The notes beneath the pieces are model-generated. The model had not been told where the DNA came from and did no database searches. It worked only from the letters and a program-made list of their open reading frames with translations. From an uncultured Myxococcales bacterium (GTDB lineage Bacteria; Myxococcota; Myxococcia; Myxococcales; Myxococcaceae), in contig CALJKW010000071.1 of assembly GCA_937980205.1 (NCBI GenBank), positions 37,342-101,341 on the forward strand: a stretch of 64,000 nt of DNA, in the 5' to 3' direction. Position 1 is the first letter of the stretch, and each line of letters starts with the position of its first letter. The translations under genes were made by a program, and so were the position numbers. Below are positions 33,492 through 41,602 of this stretch, piece after piece.

Positions 33492-33863
33492 TCAACCCGG
33501 GTGCGCGGAGAACCCGACGATGTTGCCGCCGGGCTCGCGGACGAAGATTTCATCCGCCCCGTAGAACGACCTTCTCCGCGGGTGCACCACCGGCGCATCG
33601 CCGAGCTTCGCCAGCACCGGGTCGAGCGCGTCGACCTCGAGGTACAGGCTCGACACCGACGGCTTCTCGGCGCCGGGGACGTCGGCCTTCACGCTCGCGA
33701 CGGTCTGGTACATCACCTCGACTCCGCCGGAGGCGAGGATGACGAAGCCCAGCGCGCCTTCGTGCGGCACCTCGACCGTCTTCTCGAACCCCAGCCGCTG
33801 CCAGAACGGCAGGCACGGCTCGATCTTCTCCACCACCAGCACCGGCGCGAGCTTCTTGAACAT
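33492..33863 (-). CDS. Glyoxalase/bleomycin-resistance (VOC) family protein
   Basis: The 123-residue protein has the VOC fold pattern: KLAPVLVVEKIEPCLPFWQR, LGFVILASGGVEVMYQT, SSLYLEVDALDPVLAKLG and EIFVREPGGNIVGFSAH. The last contains the metal-ligand-type Glu. ATG at 33863 is preferred because AGAGGTGG stands about eight bases upstream. It is divergent from a PadR regulator with about 30 bases between starts, so its expression is probably controlled by that regulator. The substrate is unknown; both glutathione-linked detoxification and antibiotic binding are possible. Confidence 0.88.
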   Translation of the reverse strand: MFKKLAPVLVVEKIEPCLPFWQRLGFEKTVEVPHEGALGFVILASGGVEVMYQTVASVKADVPGAEKPSVSSLYLEVDALDPVLAKLGDAPVVHPRRRSFYGADEIFVREPGGNIVGFSAHPG

Positions 33864-33893
33864 GTCGTCCACCTCTGGTCTAAATGATACGAG

Positions 33894-34523
33894 ATGACTA
33901 GTACAATCGAGACGAGCAGATCAACCCTGACGACGCCGGACCTGGTCGTCCTCGCGCTGCTCTGCGAGCACCCGATGCACGGCTACCAGGTGCAGCGCGA
34001 GCTCGAGCGGCGCGAGGTCTCGGACTGGGCCGGCGTCTCGCGGCCGCAGATCTACTACTCGCTCAAGAAGCTCGCGAAGCTGCGCCTCATCCGGCCCACG
34101 CGGGACGACGAAGGCCCCTCCGGCCCCGAGCGCACCATCTTCGCGCCGACGCCGACCGCGCGCGCGGCGCTGGCCGACGCGCTCGACTCCGAGCACTGGA
34201 TGACGCAGCGCCCGCCGCCGCCGTTCGTCACGTGGCTGGCGCTCTCCATTCACGCGCCGAAGGCGGTCTTCGAGCGCGGCGTCGCCGCCCGCCGCCGCTT
34301 CCTCGAGGCGCAGGTCGAGAAGGAGACGCTCACCCTCGACGGCATTCGCGCCGACCACGGCCCCACCGTGCCGCTCGCCGAGTCCATCGTCCGTCACGCC
34401 ATCGACACGTACCGCCTCGAGCTGCGTTGGCTCGCGGGCCTCTCGCGGCTAAGGTCGCCCGGCATTCAAACCCGACCCAAGACGAACGAACGGAGACGAC
34501 ATGGCACGCATCGCAAAGGCTGA
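33894..34523 (+). CDS. PadR-family transcriptional regulator
   Basis: The 209-residue protein has the PadR winged helix: LVVLALLCEHPMHGYQVQRE (about 18-37) and VSRPQIYYSLKKLAKLRLIR (about 48-67). A C-terminal dimerisation helix region runs to about 185. It starts at ATG 33894 in the short divergent interval TCTAAATGATACGAGATGACTAG, which must hold its operator and both promoters. The probable target is the glyoxalase-fold gene, perhaps with the permease genes beyond it. The last 20 residues overlap the ribosome site and start of the EF-hand gene in another frame, so the true C-terminus could be shorter-lived sequence with little constraint. Confidence 0.9.
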   Translation: MTSTIETSRSTLTTPDLVVLALLCEHPMHGYQVQRELERREVSDWAGVSRPQIYYSLKKLAKLRLIRPTRDDEGPSGPERTIFAPTPTARAALADALDSEHWMTQRPPPPFVTWLALSIHAPKAVFERGVAARRRFLEAQVEKETLTLDGIRADHGPTVPLAESIVRHAIDTYRLELRWLAGLSRLRSPGIQTRPKTNERRRHGTHRKG

Positions 34524-34908
34524 CGTGAACCGCGCCCTCGACACCGCAGCGAAGACGCTCATCCGCATCGGAGGCGAGGACGGAAGAATCTCCCGCGCCG
34601 ACGTGAAGAACGCGCTCGCGACCGACCGCGTCGCGCGCCGCGAGGCGCCGCTCGTCGACATCTTCTTCAAGTTCATCGACAACCGCGACTTCCGCGAGGG
34701 CGCGCAGGTCACGGCGAAGGACATCAAGAAGGCCGTCGAGTACGCGAAGAAGCACATGGTCGCGAACTACGACCTCAACAACAACGGCCTGTCGAAGGAC
34801 GAGATCGACAAGATGTCGCTCACCGGCAAGCGCGCGGTCGACCTCGCCTCCGCGCTGAAGGAGAGCGCCGGCGGTGGCGGCGGCTTCTCGTGGGGCCGCA
34901 CCGAGTAA
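34501..34908 (+). CDS. EF-hand-like calcium-binding protein
   Basis: The 135-residue soluble protein contains a canonical EF-hand loop DLNNNGLSKDEI (about residues 98-109), with Asp, Asn, Asn, Ser and Glu at the coordinating positions. An earlier degenerate loop GGEDGRISRADV (about 24-35) may be a second. The protein has no signal peptide and ends in Gly-rich FSWGRTE. GGAG lies before the ATG, which overlaps the PadR gene end by 23 bases. Bacterial proteins like this act as calcium buffers or sensors. The duplicated IucA/IucC-like gene follows within about 20 bases. Confidence 0.75.
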   Translation: MARIAKADVNRALDTAAKTLIRIGGEDGRISRADVKNALATDRVARREAPLVDIFFKFIDNRDFREGAQVTAKDIKKAVEYAKKHMVANYDLNNNGLSKDEIDKMSLTGKRAVDLASALKESAGGGGGFSWGRTE

Positions 34909-34928
34909 CGAAGTCCCTGCAGCACTGG

Positions 34929-36809
34929 ATGGCGGCGGAGCGGCGCGTTCACCGGCGCGTCGACCGCCGCCTGCTCGACCCCGGCAGCGTCGACGGGGTC
35001 GACCCGTTCTACCTCCCCGAAGCCGGCAACACGTTCGAGCTGCCGAGCTTCTGGGTCGACGACGCGCGCCTCCACCTGTTCGAGCACCGCTGCGCGCTGC
35101 CGCTCGTCGAGCGCCACCGCGTGCTCTTCTTCGTCCACCCGCTCGCGCTCAAGGGCTACCGGTCGTGGCTCGAGGGCTGCGCTCCGGGGCCGAAGGTGCT
35201 GGCGACTCCGACGTCGTCGACGCGCACCGTCTTCGCGTGGAGCGACCACCTCCCGGCGCCCTTCTGCGTGAAGCTCTCGCTGCCGGTGCTCTTCGCGCAG
35301 GAGCGCCGCGTCGTGACCGCCGAGTCCGCGCGCGACGCGGTCGCCGTCACGCGCGCGCTCGCCGGACAGAAGCGAGGCTTGCGCATTCTCCCCGAGACGC
35401 TCGGCGTGGTGCCCCGCGGCGTGGACCTCGGCGGCTACCTGGTGCGCGAGCTGCCGCGCGGCGTGACGCTCACGCCGTGGTTCGCGCTCGAGCGGCCGCA
35501 AGCGCACCTCGCCCCGTTCCTGCGCGCGTGGATGACGTCGGCGCTCGACGGCGGCTGGGTGGCCGACGTCCACGCGCAGAACCTGCTGGTCGGAGGCGGG
35601 CGCTACTGGGTGCGCGACCTCGACAGCGTCTGGCTCGAGGACGACGAGCTCGAAGGCGCCCGCACCTCGCTGCACACGTATTTCCTCGGCGGACCCGCGC
35701 GCCGTCACCGGAAGCAGCTCTTCCGCGAGCTGGAGAAGCACGCCGGCCGAGCAGCGCGCGACCCCGACGCCTTCGCGCAGTGGCTCGCCGACGAGCGCCA
35801 CGTCCGCCAAAGGCCCCCGAAGGTCCCGGCCCGCGTTCGCCGCTGGCTGCGGCGCGAGCAGACGCAGAACCCGCGGCGCCGAGACCCGAAGCGGTTCGCC
35901 AAGGTGTCGCTCGACGCTCTGCCGCGCCGCTTCCGCCCCGAGCACCAGCCGGTGTGGCGGCTGCCGTACTTCGTGGCGCCGCTCGAGCGGGTGAAGGTCC
36001 ACGGCCGCGCCCGGCCGCGCGCGCTCTTCGCCGAGGGCGGCGTCCGCGTCTTCTTTCACCCGCACATGGCCGAGGCGTACGCGCTCGACGTGCTCGAGTA
36101 CGGCAAGGGCTCGCAGGTGTTCTGGGCGACGCCGACGGCGTCACCCCGGTCGGTCGTGGTGTGGAACGACGACGGCGAGCTGTTCGGGTTGAAGCTCTCG
36201 CTCGACGTCGAGCTGCTCGGCATCAACCGCCTGGTCCACGACTCGAAGCTGCAGCGCGCGGTCGCGGTCTCGGAGGCGATGCGCAACGTGCGCTTCCTCG
36301 CCGAGCCCGTCGCCGTCCGCACCGAGGAGAAGGACTACGGCTTCATCTACCGCGAGCTGGCGGAGGACATGAACGACCTCACCCCGGGCTTCGCGCTGAA
36401 GCTGAAGCCGGACGTTCACTTCCCCGCGCTGGTGAACGCCTTCGCCGAGCTCGTCTTCGGGCAGGGCCTCGTCGGCGACTTCCACCAGCAGAACGTGCTG
36501 TTCACCTCGGACAACGAGCTCGTCATCCGCGACCTCGACTCGTTCAAGCGCGACCGGAGCGTGCACCAGGCGTGGACCGACGAGCTGCGCGCCGAGTGGG
36601 GATACCTGGCCGGGAGCACACACTGGGAGCTCATGGATTCGCTCCTCTTCGAGGCCGTCGAGCAGCACCTCGGCAAGGACATCGCCGACGCCGAGCGCGC
36701 CGAGCTCAAGCGCCGCGGGTGGAAGACGCTCTACCTGCCGGGAGACCCGTCAGAGCCGCTGTACTCGCTCGACGCGATGCTGCGTCAGTACAACCTCCGT
36801 TCACGCTGA
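34929..36809 (+). CDS. Internally duplicated IucA/IucC-like (kinase-like fold) protein
   Basis: The 626-residue protein is two related halves. FVHPLALKGYRSWLEG..VLATPTSSTRTVFAW..CVKLSLPV in the first half matches FFHPHMAEAYALDVLE..FWATPTASPRSVVVW..GLKLSLDV in the second. Each half ends with an active-site-like pair: VADVHAQNLL plus WVRDLDS (about residues 210-235), and VGDFHQQNVLF plus VIRDLDS (about 515-535). The HxQN and RDLD motifs match those of IucA/IucC siderophore synthetases and FhuF-like proteins. No siderophore genes lie nearby and the usual N-terminal part is reduced, so the reaction is unknown. The start may be ATG 34929 or GTG 34890. Its stop lies within repeat copy 5. Confidence 0.7.
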   Translation: MAAERRVHRRVDRRLLDPGSVDGVDPFYLPEAGNTFELPSFWVDDARLHLFEHRCALPLVERHRVLFFVHPLALKGYRSWLEGCAPGPKVLATPTSSTRTVFAWSDHLPAPFCVKLSLPVLFAQERRVVTAESARDAVAVTRALAGQKRGLRILPETLGVVPRGVDLGGYLVRELPRGVTLTPWFALERPQAHLAPFLRAWMTSALDGGWVADVHAQNLLVGGGRYWVRDLDSVWLEDDELEGARTSLHTYFLGGPARRHRKQLFRELEKHAGRAARDPDAFAQWLADERHVRQRPPKVPARVRRWLRREQTQNPRRRDPKRFAKVSLDALPRRFRPEHQPVWRLPYFVAPLERVKVHGRARPRALFAEGGVRVFFHPHMAEAYALDVLEYGKGSQVFWATPTASPRSVVVWNDDGELFGLKLSLDVELLGINRLVHDSKLQRAVAVSEAMRNVRFLAEPVAVRTEEKDYGFIYRELAEDMNDLTPGFALKLKPDVHFPALVNAFAELVFGQGLVGDFHQQNVLFTSDNELVIRDLDSFKRDRSVHQAWTDELRAEWGYLAGSTHWELMDSLLFEAVEQHLGKDIADAERAELKRRGWKTLYLPGDPSEPLYSLDAMLRQYNLRSR

Positions 36810-36820
36810 GCGGAGGCGGC
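36797..36820. repeat. Dispersed palindromic repeat, copy 5 (fragment)
   Basis: CCGTTCACGCTGAGCGGAGG is a single arm of the dispersed repeat. It encodes the last residues (Arg-Ser-Arg) and the TGA stop of the duplicated IucA/IucC-like gene, and lies between convergent genes. Confidence 0.7.
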
Positions 36821-36829
36821 CTTCTCGCC

Positions 36830-37603
36830 TCACCACAGGTTGTTGAGGTGCGCCCCAGCGGTGAAGTCGATGACCGCCCCGGTCGCGGCCGCCGACTTCG
36901 GAGAGCACAGCACCGTCACGAAGTCGGCCACCTCTTCCACCGTCGGAATCCGCCGCGTCGCGGTCGCGTTCACCAGCCTCTCGCGGTGCGCCTCGTCACC
37001 GGCGATGCGCGACTGCAGGCGCTCCGACTCGGCGAGGCTCAGCGCCACCGCGACCGCGCTGATGCCGCGCCGCGAGTAGTCGACGGCGAGCCCGCGAATC
37101 AGGCCCTCGAGCCCGGCCTTCGCTGCGGCGTACAGCGCTCCTCCGGAGATGCCGGTGCGCGCGGCGAGGCTCGACAGCGCGACGATGCGGCCGAAGCGCG
37201 CGACCATCATGTCGGGCAGCGTCTGGCGGCAGATCTCCACCGCGCTCCACAGGTCGGTATCCAGCTGCGCGCGCGCGTCTTTCGGCTCGTGCAGGTGCAG
37301 CTTCTTGGGCACCCACAGCGAGGCGACCGACAGCACCACGACGACGGGGGCAGCTTTCAGCTCGGCGCGCGCCGCGGCCAGCGCCGCCTCGAGCCCGCGC
37401 GCATCGGACACGTCACACGCCTGCGCGCTCGCCTTCCTGCCCAGCGCGCGAATCGCGGCCGCCGTCTCTTCGAGCGGCGCCTTCGAGCGCGCGAGCACCG
37501 CCACGTCGCAGCCCTCACGCGCGAGCGAGAGCGCGACGGCGCGACCGACTCCGCGGCTGGCGCCGACGACGAGCGCTGCTTTGCCGTTGAGCTCGAGGTC
37601 CAT
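36830..37603 (-). CDS. Short-chain dehydrogenase/reductase
   Basis: The 257-residue enzyme has the SDR cofactor motif VGASRGVGRAVAL (about 13-25) and the catalytic Ser in IVALSSLAARTG with Tyr-Lys in YAAAKAGLEG (about 155). The NNAG motif is altered to VVLSVASLWVPK, which is unusual. It is cytoplasmic and NAD(P)-dependent with unknown substrate. It starts directly after the stop of the site-2-protease-type gene with no gap, so both are on one transcript. Confidence 0.92.
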   Translation of the reverse strand: MDLELNGKAALVVGASRGVGRAVALSLAREGCDVAVLARSKAPLEETAAAIRALGRKASAQACDVSDARGLEAALAAARAELKAAPVVVVLSVASLWVPKKLHLHEPKDARAQLDTDLWSAVEICRQTLPDMMVARFGRIVALSSLAARTGISGGALYAAAKAGLEGLIRGLAVDYSRRGISAVAVALSLAESERLQSRIAGDEAHRERLVNATATRRIPTVEEVADFVTVLCSPKSAAATGAVIDFTAGAHLNNLW

Positions 37604-38941
37604 TCAGGACGCTGCGCTCTTGGCCTCGTCGCGCAGCGCCGCGAACCCGGGGTGTGTCCGCAGCGGCGCGAGGTCGGGGTCTTCTTCCAGCGAGACGGGG
37701 CTGCGGTAGCCGGCCTTCACCGCGCGCGTGAGCCACTCGAGCCCCTCGTCGACGCGCCCGAGCCGGCACAGGCAGCACGCCGCGTTGAACGCGAACAGCG
37801 GAGCCCCGCTGACCTCGAACGCGCGCTTGCACAACAGCAGCGCGCCCTCGATGTGGCCGCCCTGGAACAACCTCTCCGCGGCGGCGGCGGCGATCTCCTG
37901 CTCCTGGGGCGAGAGCTTCAGCCGCGAGACGGCCTGGGTGACGATCTCATCGAGCCGACGCTCGTCGTCGAGCGCGGACACCAGCAGCGGCCAGGCCTCG
38001 GGCCGCAGGCGCAGCACGGTCGCCAGCGGCGCGAGCAGCTCGACGACGCGGTGTGGCTCTTGCCGGTGCGCCGCGAGGCGGGCGCGAAGCTCCGGCGAGG
38101 TCCGCTGCGCCTCGGGGCCCATCTCGCGCAGCGCCTTCTCGGCGCCGAGCACGTCGTTCGCGGACAGGCGCACCCACGCCAGCACCTCGAGCAGGTGCAG
38201 GCGCACCGCCGGGTCCTTCGTCGCGGAGAGGGTCTGCGTGAGCAGCGCTTCGGCCTGCGCGTGCTGGCCCTGCGAAGACAGGTTCCACGCGGTCTCCGCC
38301 TCGGGCGGGACGACGCCGGGCTCGTTGCCGCTCCAGCGCTGCCAGCCCTTCCAGACGCCGATGGCGCCCAGGTAGATGATCATCACGTTCTTGTCGGCGA
38401 GCACGAGCGCCGCGGCGATCGCGACGGCTCCGAAGAGCATGCTGACCATGCCGACGCCGCGCGGGCGCGGCCGCTTGGTGATGAGGGAGACGGTGCTGTC
38501 GAGGGCGTGGCCTCCGTCCCAGGGGAGAATCGGGAGGAGGTTCAGGAACGCCCAGAAGAAGTTCACGTACACGAAGGTGTCGCGCGCCCAGACGCCGAGC
38601 GGAGGCAGCGCGACGCGGCTCAGGCCGACGGCGACCGCGACCGCCGCGAGCAGCTCGAGGCCCGGTCCGCACAGCGTGACGATGAGCCGCTGCCGGTCGG
38701 TGGGCCGCGCGCCGTCGGGCCACAGCGTCCACCCGCCGAGGCCGTGCAGCTCGATGCGCGGCGGGAAGCCGAAGAACCGCATCGCCATCGCGTGGCCGAG
38801 CTCGTGGCCGAGCACCGACGAGAAGACGATGGCGACCCAGATGAGGCCCTTCTCGAAGCCGACGCTCATCAACCCGATGAGCGGGAGGATGAAGAACTCC
38901 GGGCGCAGCCGGACGGGGATGGTGCCGAGTCGGAAGTTCAC
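37604..38941 (-). CDS. Site-2-protease-type (M50) membrane metallopeptidase with C-terminal helical repeats
   Basis: The 445-residue protein has an M50 peptidase membrane domain (about 1-205). Catalytic zinc motif HELGHAMAMRFFG (about 46-58) and the third ligand in NLLPILPWDGGHALD (about 133-147) are intact, with five or so hydrophobic segments. A cytoplasmic region from about 215 to the end consists of TPR-like helix pairs (for example WNLSSQGQHAQAEALLTQTL and LFAFNAACCLCRLGRVDEGL). Such proteases cut transmembrane anti-sigma factors or other regulators. The attached repeats suggest partner recognition, but no anti-sigma gene is adjacent. The GTG start fits the domain start. It is co-transcribed with the downstream SDR. 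Confidence 0.88.
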   Translation of the reverse strand: MNFRLGTIPVRLRPEFFILPLIGLMSVGFEKGLIWVAIVFSSVLGHELGHAMAMRFFGFPPRIELHGLGGWTLWPDGARPTDRQRLIVTLCGPGLELLAAVAVAVGLSRVALPPLGVWARDTFVYVNFFWAFLNLLPILPWDGGHALDSTVSLITKRPRPRGVGMVSMLFGAVAIAAALVLADKNVMIIYLGAIGVWKGWQRWSGNEPGVVPPEAETAWNLSSQGQHAQAEALLTQTLSATKDPAVRLHLLEVLAWVRLSANDVLGAEKALREMGPEAQRTSPELRARLAAHRQEPHRVVELLAPLATVLRLRPEAWPLLVSALDDERRLDEIVTQAVSRLKLSPQEQEIAAAAAERLFQGGHIEGALLLCKRAFEVSGAPLFAFNAACCLCRLGRVDEGLEWLTRAVKAGYRSPVSLEEDPDLAPLRTHPGFAALRDEAKSAAS

Positions 38942-39020
38942 GTGAGGTTCGAAGACAACCTAGCGCAGCGCACGGATTGCGCCACGTCGGCGGGGTTTCG
39001 GTGGCATCATCACCAACCGG

Positions 39021-40517
39021 GTGGACTCCTTTCCCAGCGCGGACGTGCTGCGAGAGCTCGAGGGCCGAGATCCGGCCGCTGCCTCCCTCTGGCACGAGCT
39101 GCGCGCCGACGCGCTGTCGCACCCCGACGAGGCCGAGCAGTGCCGCTTCGCGCTCGCGGCCGCCGCCAAGTACGCCACCGGCATTCGCCGCGCGACGCTG
39201 CTGCGCCGCCTCGCCGACGCCCAGCTGCTCGCCGGTCAGCCCGACGCCGCGATGGTGACGCTGCAACCGCTCGGCCGCGTGCTGCAGTCCCAGCCGATGC
39301 TCGAGTCTGCCGAGACCGCCCGCGCGCTCGCCGCCGCGAAGCCCCGCTGCGCGGAGGACGACTGGTCCACGCTCAGCTCCGCCGCCGCGCTCGCGGCCGT
39401 CGAGCTCACCCGCGCCGAGGCGCTCTCGCACCTCATCCGCCGCGACGAGGCGATGGCCGCCTTCGCCGACGTCGAGCGGCGCCTGCAGCGCATCGAAGAG
39501 CCCGCCGTGGCCCAGCTGTGGATCCGGTGGGCCCGGGCGCAGACCTGGTTCCTCTGCGAGATTCTCGGCGACGCCGCCGGCGCGCTCGACGTCTGCGCCC
39601 GCGTGCGCACGAAGGTCTCGCGCACGCTCTCCGACGCCGCCGCCGCCATCGCGCTCCTGCGCGCCGAGGAGATCGCCAGCACCAGCGCCGGAGACTTCGA
39701 GCGCGGCAAGCGCCTCGTCGAGGAGCAGATTCTGCTCGCCCAGCAGCAGGGCGCACCGCGCGAGGAGTGCCTCGCCTGGAACGCCCGCGCCATCCTCCAC
39801 TACGGAGAAGGCGAGCTCGACGCCGCGAAGGTCGCCTACGGCAAGGCGCTCGCGCTCGCCCTCGCGACGCGGTGGAGCCGTCGCGAGGCCATCACCACGC
39901 ACAACCTCGCCACGGTCGCCCTCGAGCAGCTCGAGCTCGACGAGGCGTGGAGGCTCGAGCAGCACTACCAGGCGCTCTCGCTGCAGATCGGCAACACCGC
40001 CGGCCAGGCCGAGGCGCCGCTGTTGCTGGCGGCCGTCGAGCTCGCGCGCGGCTCGCTGAGCGCCGCCGAGCCGCTGATCAGCCAGGCGCGCCGCGCCGCC
40101 GAGCAGGGAGGCTGGGTGATGCTCATCGCCCAGGCGCGCGCGCTGCAGGGGCGCCTTCATCTGCAGCGGTACGTCGCCGAGCGCGAGCCGCTCGAGCTCG
40201 GCAAGGCGCGCACGCACCTGATGGCGGCGGCCGACACGCTCGAAGAGCACTCGGTCGCGTGGAGCGAAGAGCTCGACCCCGGCGAGACGTACGCGCTGCT
40301 CGGCTATGCGCTGCACCGCTCGGGGCAGCTCGACAAGGCCCGCGAGGTGATTCGGCGCGGCGAGGGGCGCGTGCCGAAGCAGAACACCGCGTCGACGCGC
40401 GCGCTCGGCCTGGGACGTGCGGTCGTCGCAGGAGAGATCCTCGGCGAGGAGCTGAGCTGGTTCGCCGAGCGCGGGTACAAGCGGATCGTGGCGCTCTGGC
40501 GCGGCCTCGCGGGTTAA
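39021..40517 (+). CDS. TPR-repeat protein
   Basis: The 498-residue protein consists of helix pairs of the TPR type along its whole length, for instance KYATGIRRATLLRRLADAQL, ERGKRLVEEQILLAQQQG and LAWNARAILHYGEGELDAAK. It lacks a signal peptide, membrane segment and catalytic motif, so it is probably a cytoplasmic scaffold; it resembles TPR parts of larger myxobacterial kinase-regulated proteins. The start is GTG 39021, opposite the peptidase gene with about 79 bases between them. The carbinolamine dehydratase gene follows after 8 bases. Confidence 0.82.
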   Translation: MDSFPSADVLRELEGRDPAAASLWHELRADALSHPDEAEQCRFALAAAAKYATGIRRATLLRRLADAQLLAGQPDAAMVTLQPLGRVLQSQPMLESAETARALAAAKPRCAEDDWSTLSSAAALAAVELTRAEALSHLIRRDEAMAAFADVERRLQRIEEPAVAQLWIRWARAQTWFLCEILGDAAGALDVCARVRTKVSRTLSDAAAAIALLRAEEIASTSAGDFERGKRLVEEQILLAQQQGAPREECLAWNARAILHYGEGELDAAKVAYGKALALALATRWSRREAITTHNLATVALEQLELDEAWRLEQHYQALSLQIGNTAGQAEAPLLLAAVELARGSLSAAEPLISQARRAAEQGGWVMLIAQARALQGRLHLQRYVAEREPLELGKARTHLMAAADTLEEHSVAWSEELDPGETYALLGYALHRSGQLDKAREVIRRGEGRVPKQNTASTRALGLGRAVVAGEILGEELSWFAERGYKRIVALWRGLAG

Positions 40518-40525
40518 AGAGGCGC

Positions 40526-40825
40526 ATGGCCCGCGACAAGACGACGCTGACGAAAGCCGAGCTCGACGACTTCCTCTCGAAGCACCGCGAGTGGAAGGTG
40601 GCGAACGGGATGTTGGAACGAACCTACGAGTGGCCGGCGTTTCTCACCGGAATCATGTTCGTGAACGAAGTCGCGAAGCTCGCCGAGGCCGCAGATCACC
40701 ACCCCGACATCGACATCCGGTGGACGAAGGTGACCCTGCGGCTCACCACCCACGACGCAGGAGGCCTCACGTTCCGCGACACCGAGCTCGCGGCGAAGGC
40801 CGACGCGGTGAAGCCGAACGCCTGA
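40526..40825 (+). CDS. Pterin-4a-carbinolamine dehydratase
   Basis: The 99-residue protein matches the family length and motif: EWKVANGMLERTYEWPAF, FVNEVAKLAEAADHHPDIDI with the His-His-Pro catalytic signature, and KVTLRLTTHDAGGLTFRD. It dehydrates 4a-hydroxytetrahydrobiopterin to recycle the pterin cofactor of aromatic-amino-acid hydroxylases, and homologues also bind transcription factors. No hydroxylase gene is nearby. The ATG at 40526 follows AAAGAGG; its stop shares one base with the next start (TGATG). Confidence 0.95.
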   Translation: MARDKTTLTKAELDDFLSKHREWKVANGMLERTYEWPAFLTGIMFVNEVAKLAEAADHHPDIDIRWTKVTLRLTTHDAGGLTFRDTELAAKADAVKPNA

Positions 40826-41583
40826 TGCTGCTCGGCCTGTTGCTCTGCGCCGCGGTCGAGTGGAAGACGCTGCAGCCCGGCGTCGAGAGCGCCGAGGTGC
40901 CGTTCGGGAAGTCGGTGATGCGGGTGGTGCGCGTCGACCCGGAGAAGGCGCAGCTCGAGTTCGGCCTGCTGTCCCGCGAAGGCGGAGAGAAGCGCACCGC
41001 GTCGCAGTGGGCCGAAGAGCGCGGCTTCGTGGTCGCCATCAACGCGGGCATGTTCGAGATGGACCACCGCTCGAACGTCGGCCGCCTCGTCGCGGGGAAG
41101 CACGAGAACAACCCGCGGTGGAAGTCGGCGTACCAGTCGGCGCTCGTGTTCGGCCCCCTGAAGGACGGGCTGCCGAAGGCGCAGGTGCTCGACCTCGACG
41201 CGCCGGGCGCGCGCGAGGTGGCGGCGTCGTATTCGTCGATGGTGCAGAACCTGCGGCTCATCAAGTCGCCCGGCGTGAGCGTGTGGAAGAAGAACGGCCG
41301 GGCGTGGAGCGAGGCCGCCGTCGCGCAGGACAAGGCGGGGCGCATTCTGTTCCTGTTCACGCGCGCTCCGTTGGAGATGGCCGAGTGGAACCAGCTCCTG
41401 CTCGCGACGCCGCTCGAGGTGGTGCGCGCGTTTCACGTCGAGGGCGGGCCCGAGGCGAGCCTTTCGATTCACCACGGCGGTGTGAGGCAGGACTGGTGCG
41501 GCAGCTACGAGACGGGCTTCACCGAGAACGACGGGAACGCCGAGCAGTGGCCGCTGCCGAACGTTCTCGGCGTGAAGCGGTAG
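40825..41583 (+). CDS. Phosphodiester glycosidase (NAGPA-type) family protein
   Basis: The 252-residue protein fits the phosphodiester-glycosidase/DUF2233 family related to N-acetylglucosamine-1-phosphodiester alpha-N-acetylglucosaminidase. Conserved stretches are FVVAINAGMFEMDHRSNVG (about 70-88), SYSSMVQNLRLIKS, and the terminal-domain FHVEGGPEASLSI (about 205) with Asp/Glu-Gly-Gly. The first residues MLLGLLLCAAVEW are a short signal, so it is probably exported. The substrate in bacteria is uncertain, with cell-wall glycans proposed. The ATG overlaps the stop of the pterin gene. Confidence 0.82.
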   Translation: MLLGLLLCAAVEWKTLQPGVESAEVPFGKSVMRVVRVDPEKAQLEFGLLSREGGEKRTASQWAEERGFVVAINAGMFEMDHRSNVGRLVAGKHENNPRWKSAYQSALVFGPLKDGLPKAQVLDLDAPGAREVAASYSSMVQNLRLIKSPGVSVWKKNGRAWSEAAVAQDKAGRILFLFTRAPLEMAEWNQLLLATPLEVVRAFHVEGGPEASLSIHHGGVRQDWCGSYETGFTENDGNAEQWPLPNVLGVKR

Positions 41584-41602
41584 CCGCGGTACCGTCGGCG
41601 GC

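Noticed and set aside
34874..40825. A 1983-codon open frame on the plus strand
   Set aside because: It is a GC-rich shadow frame: the sequence is almost all Arg/Pro/Ala/Gly and crosses several real genes on both strands. Only its last 99 codons, the pterin dehydratase, are real.
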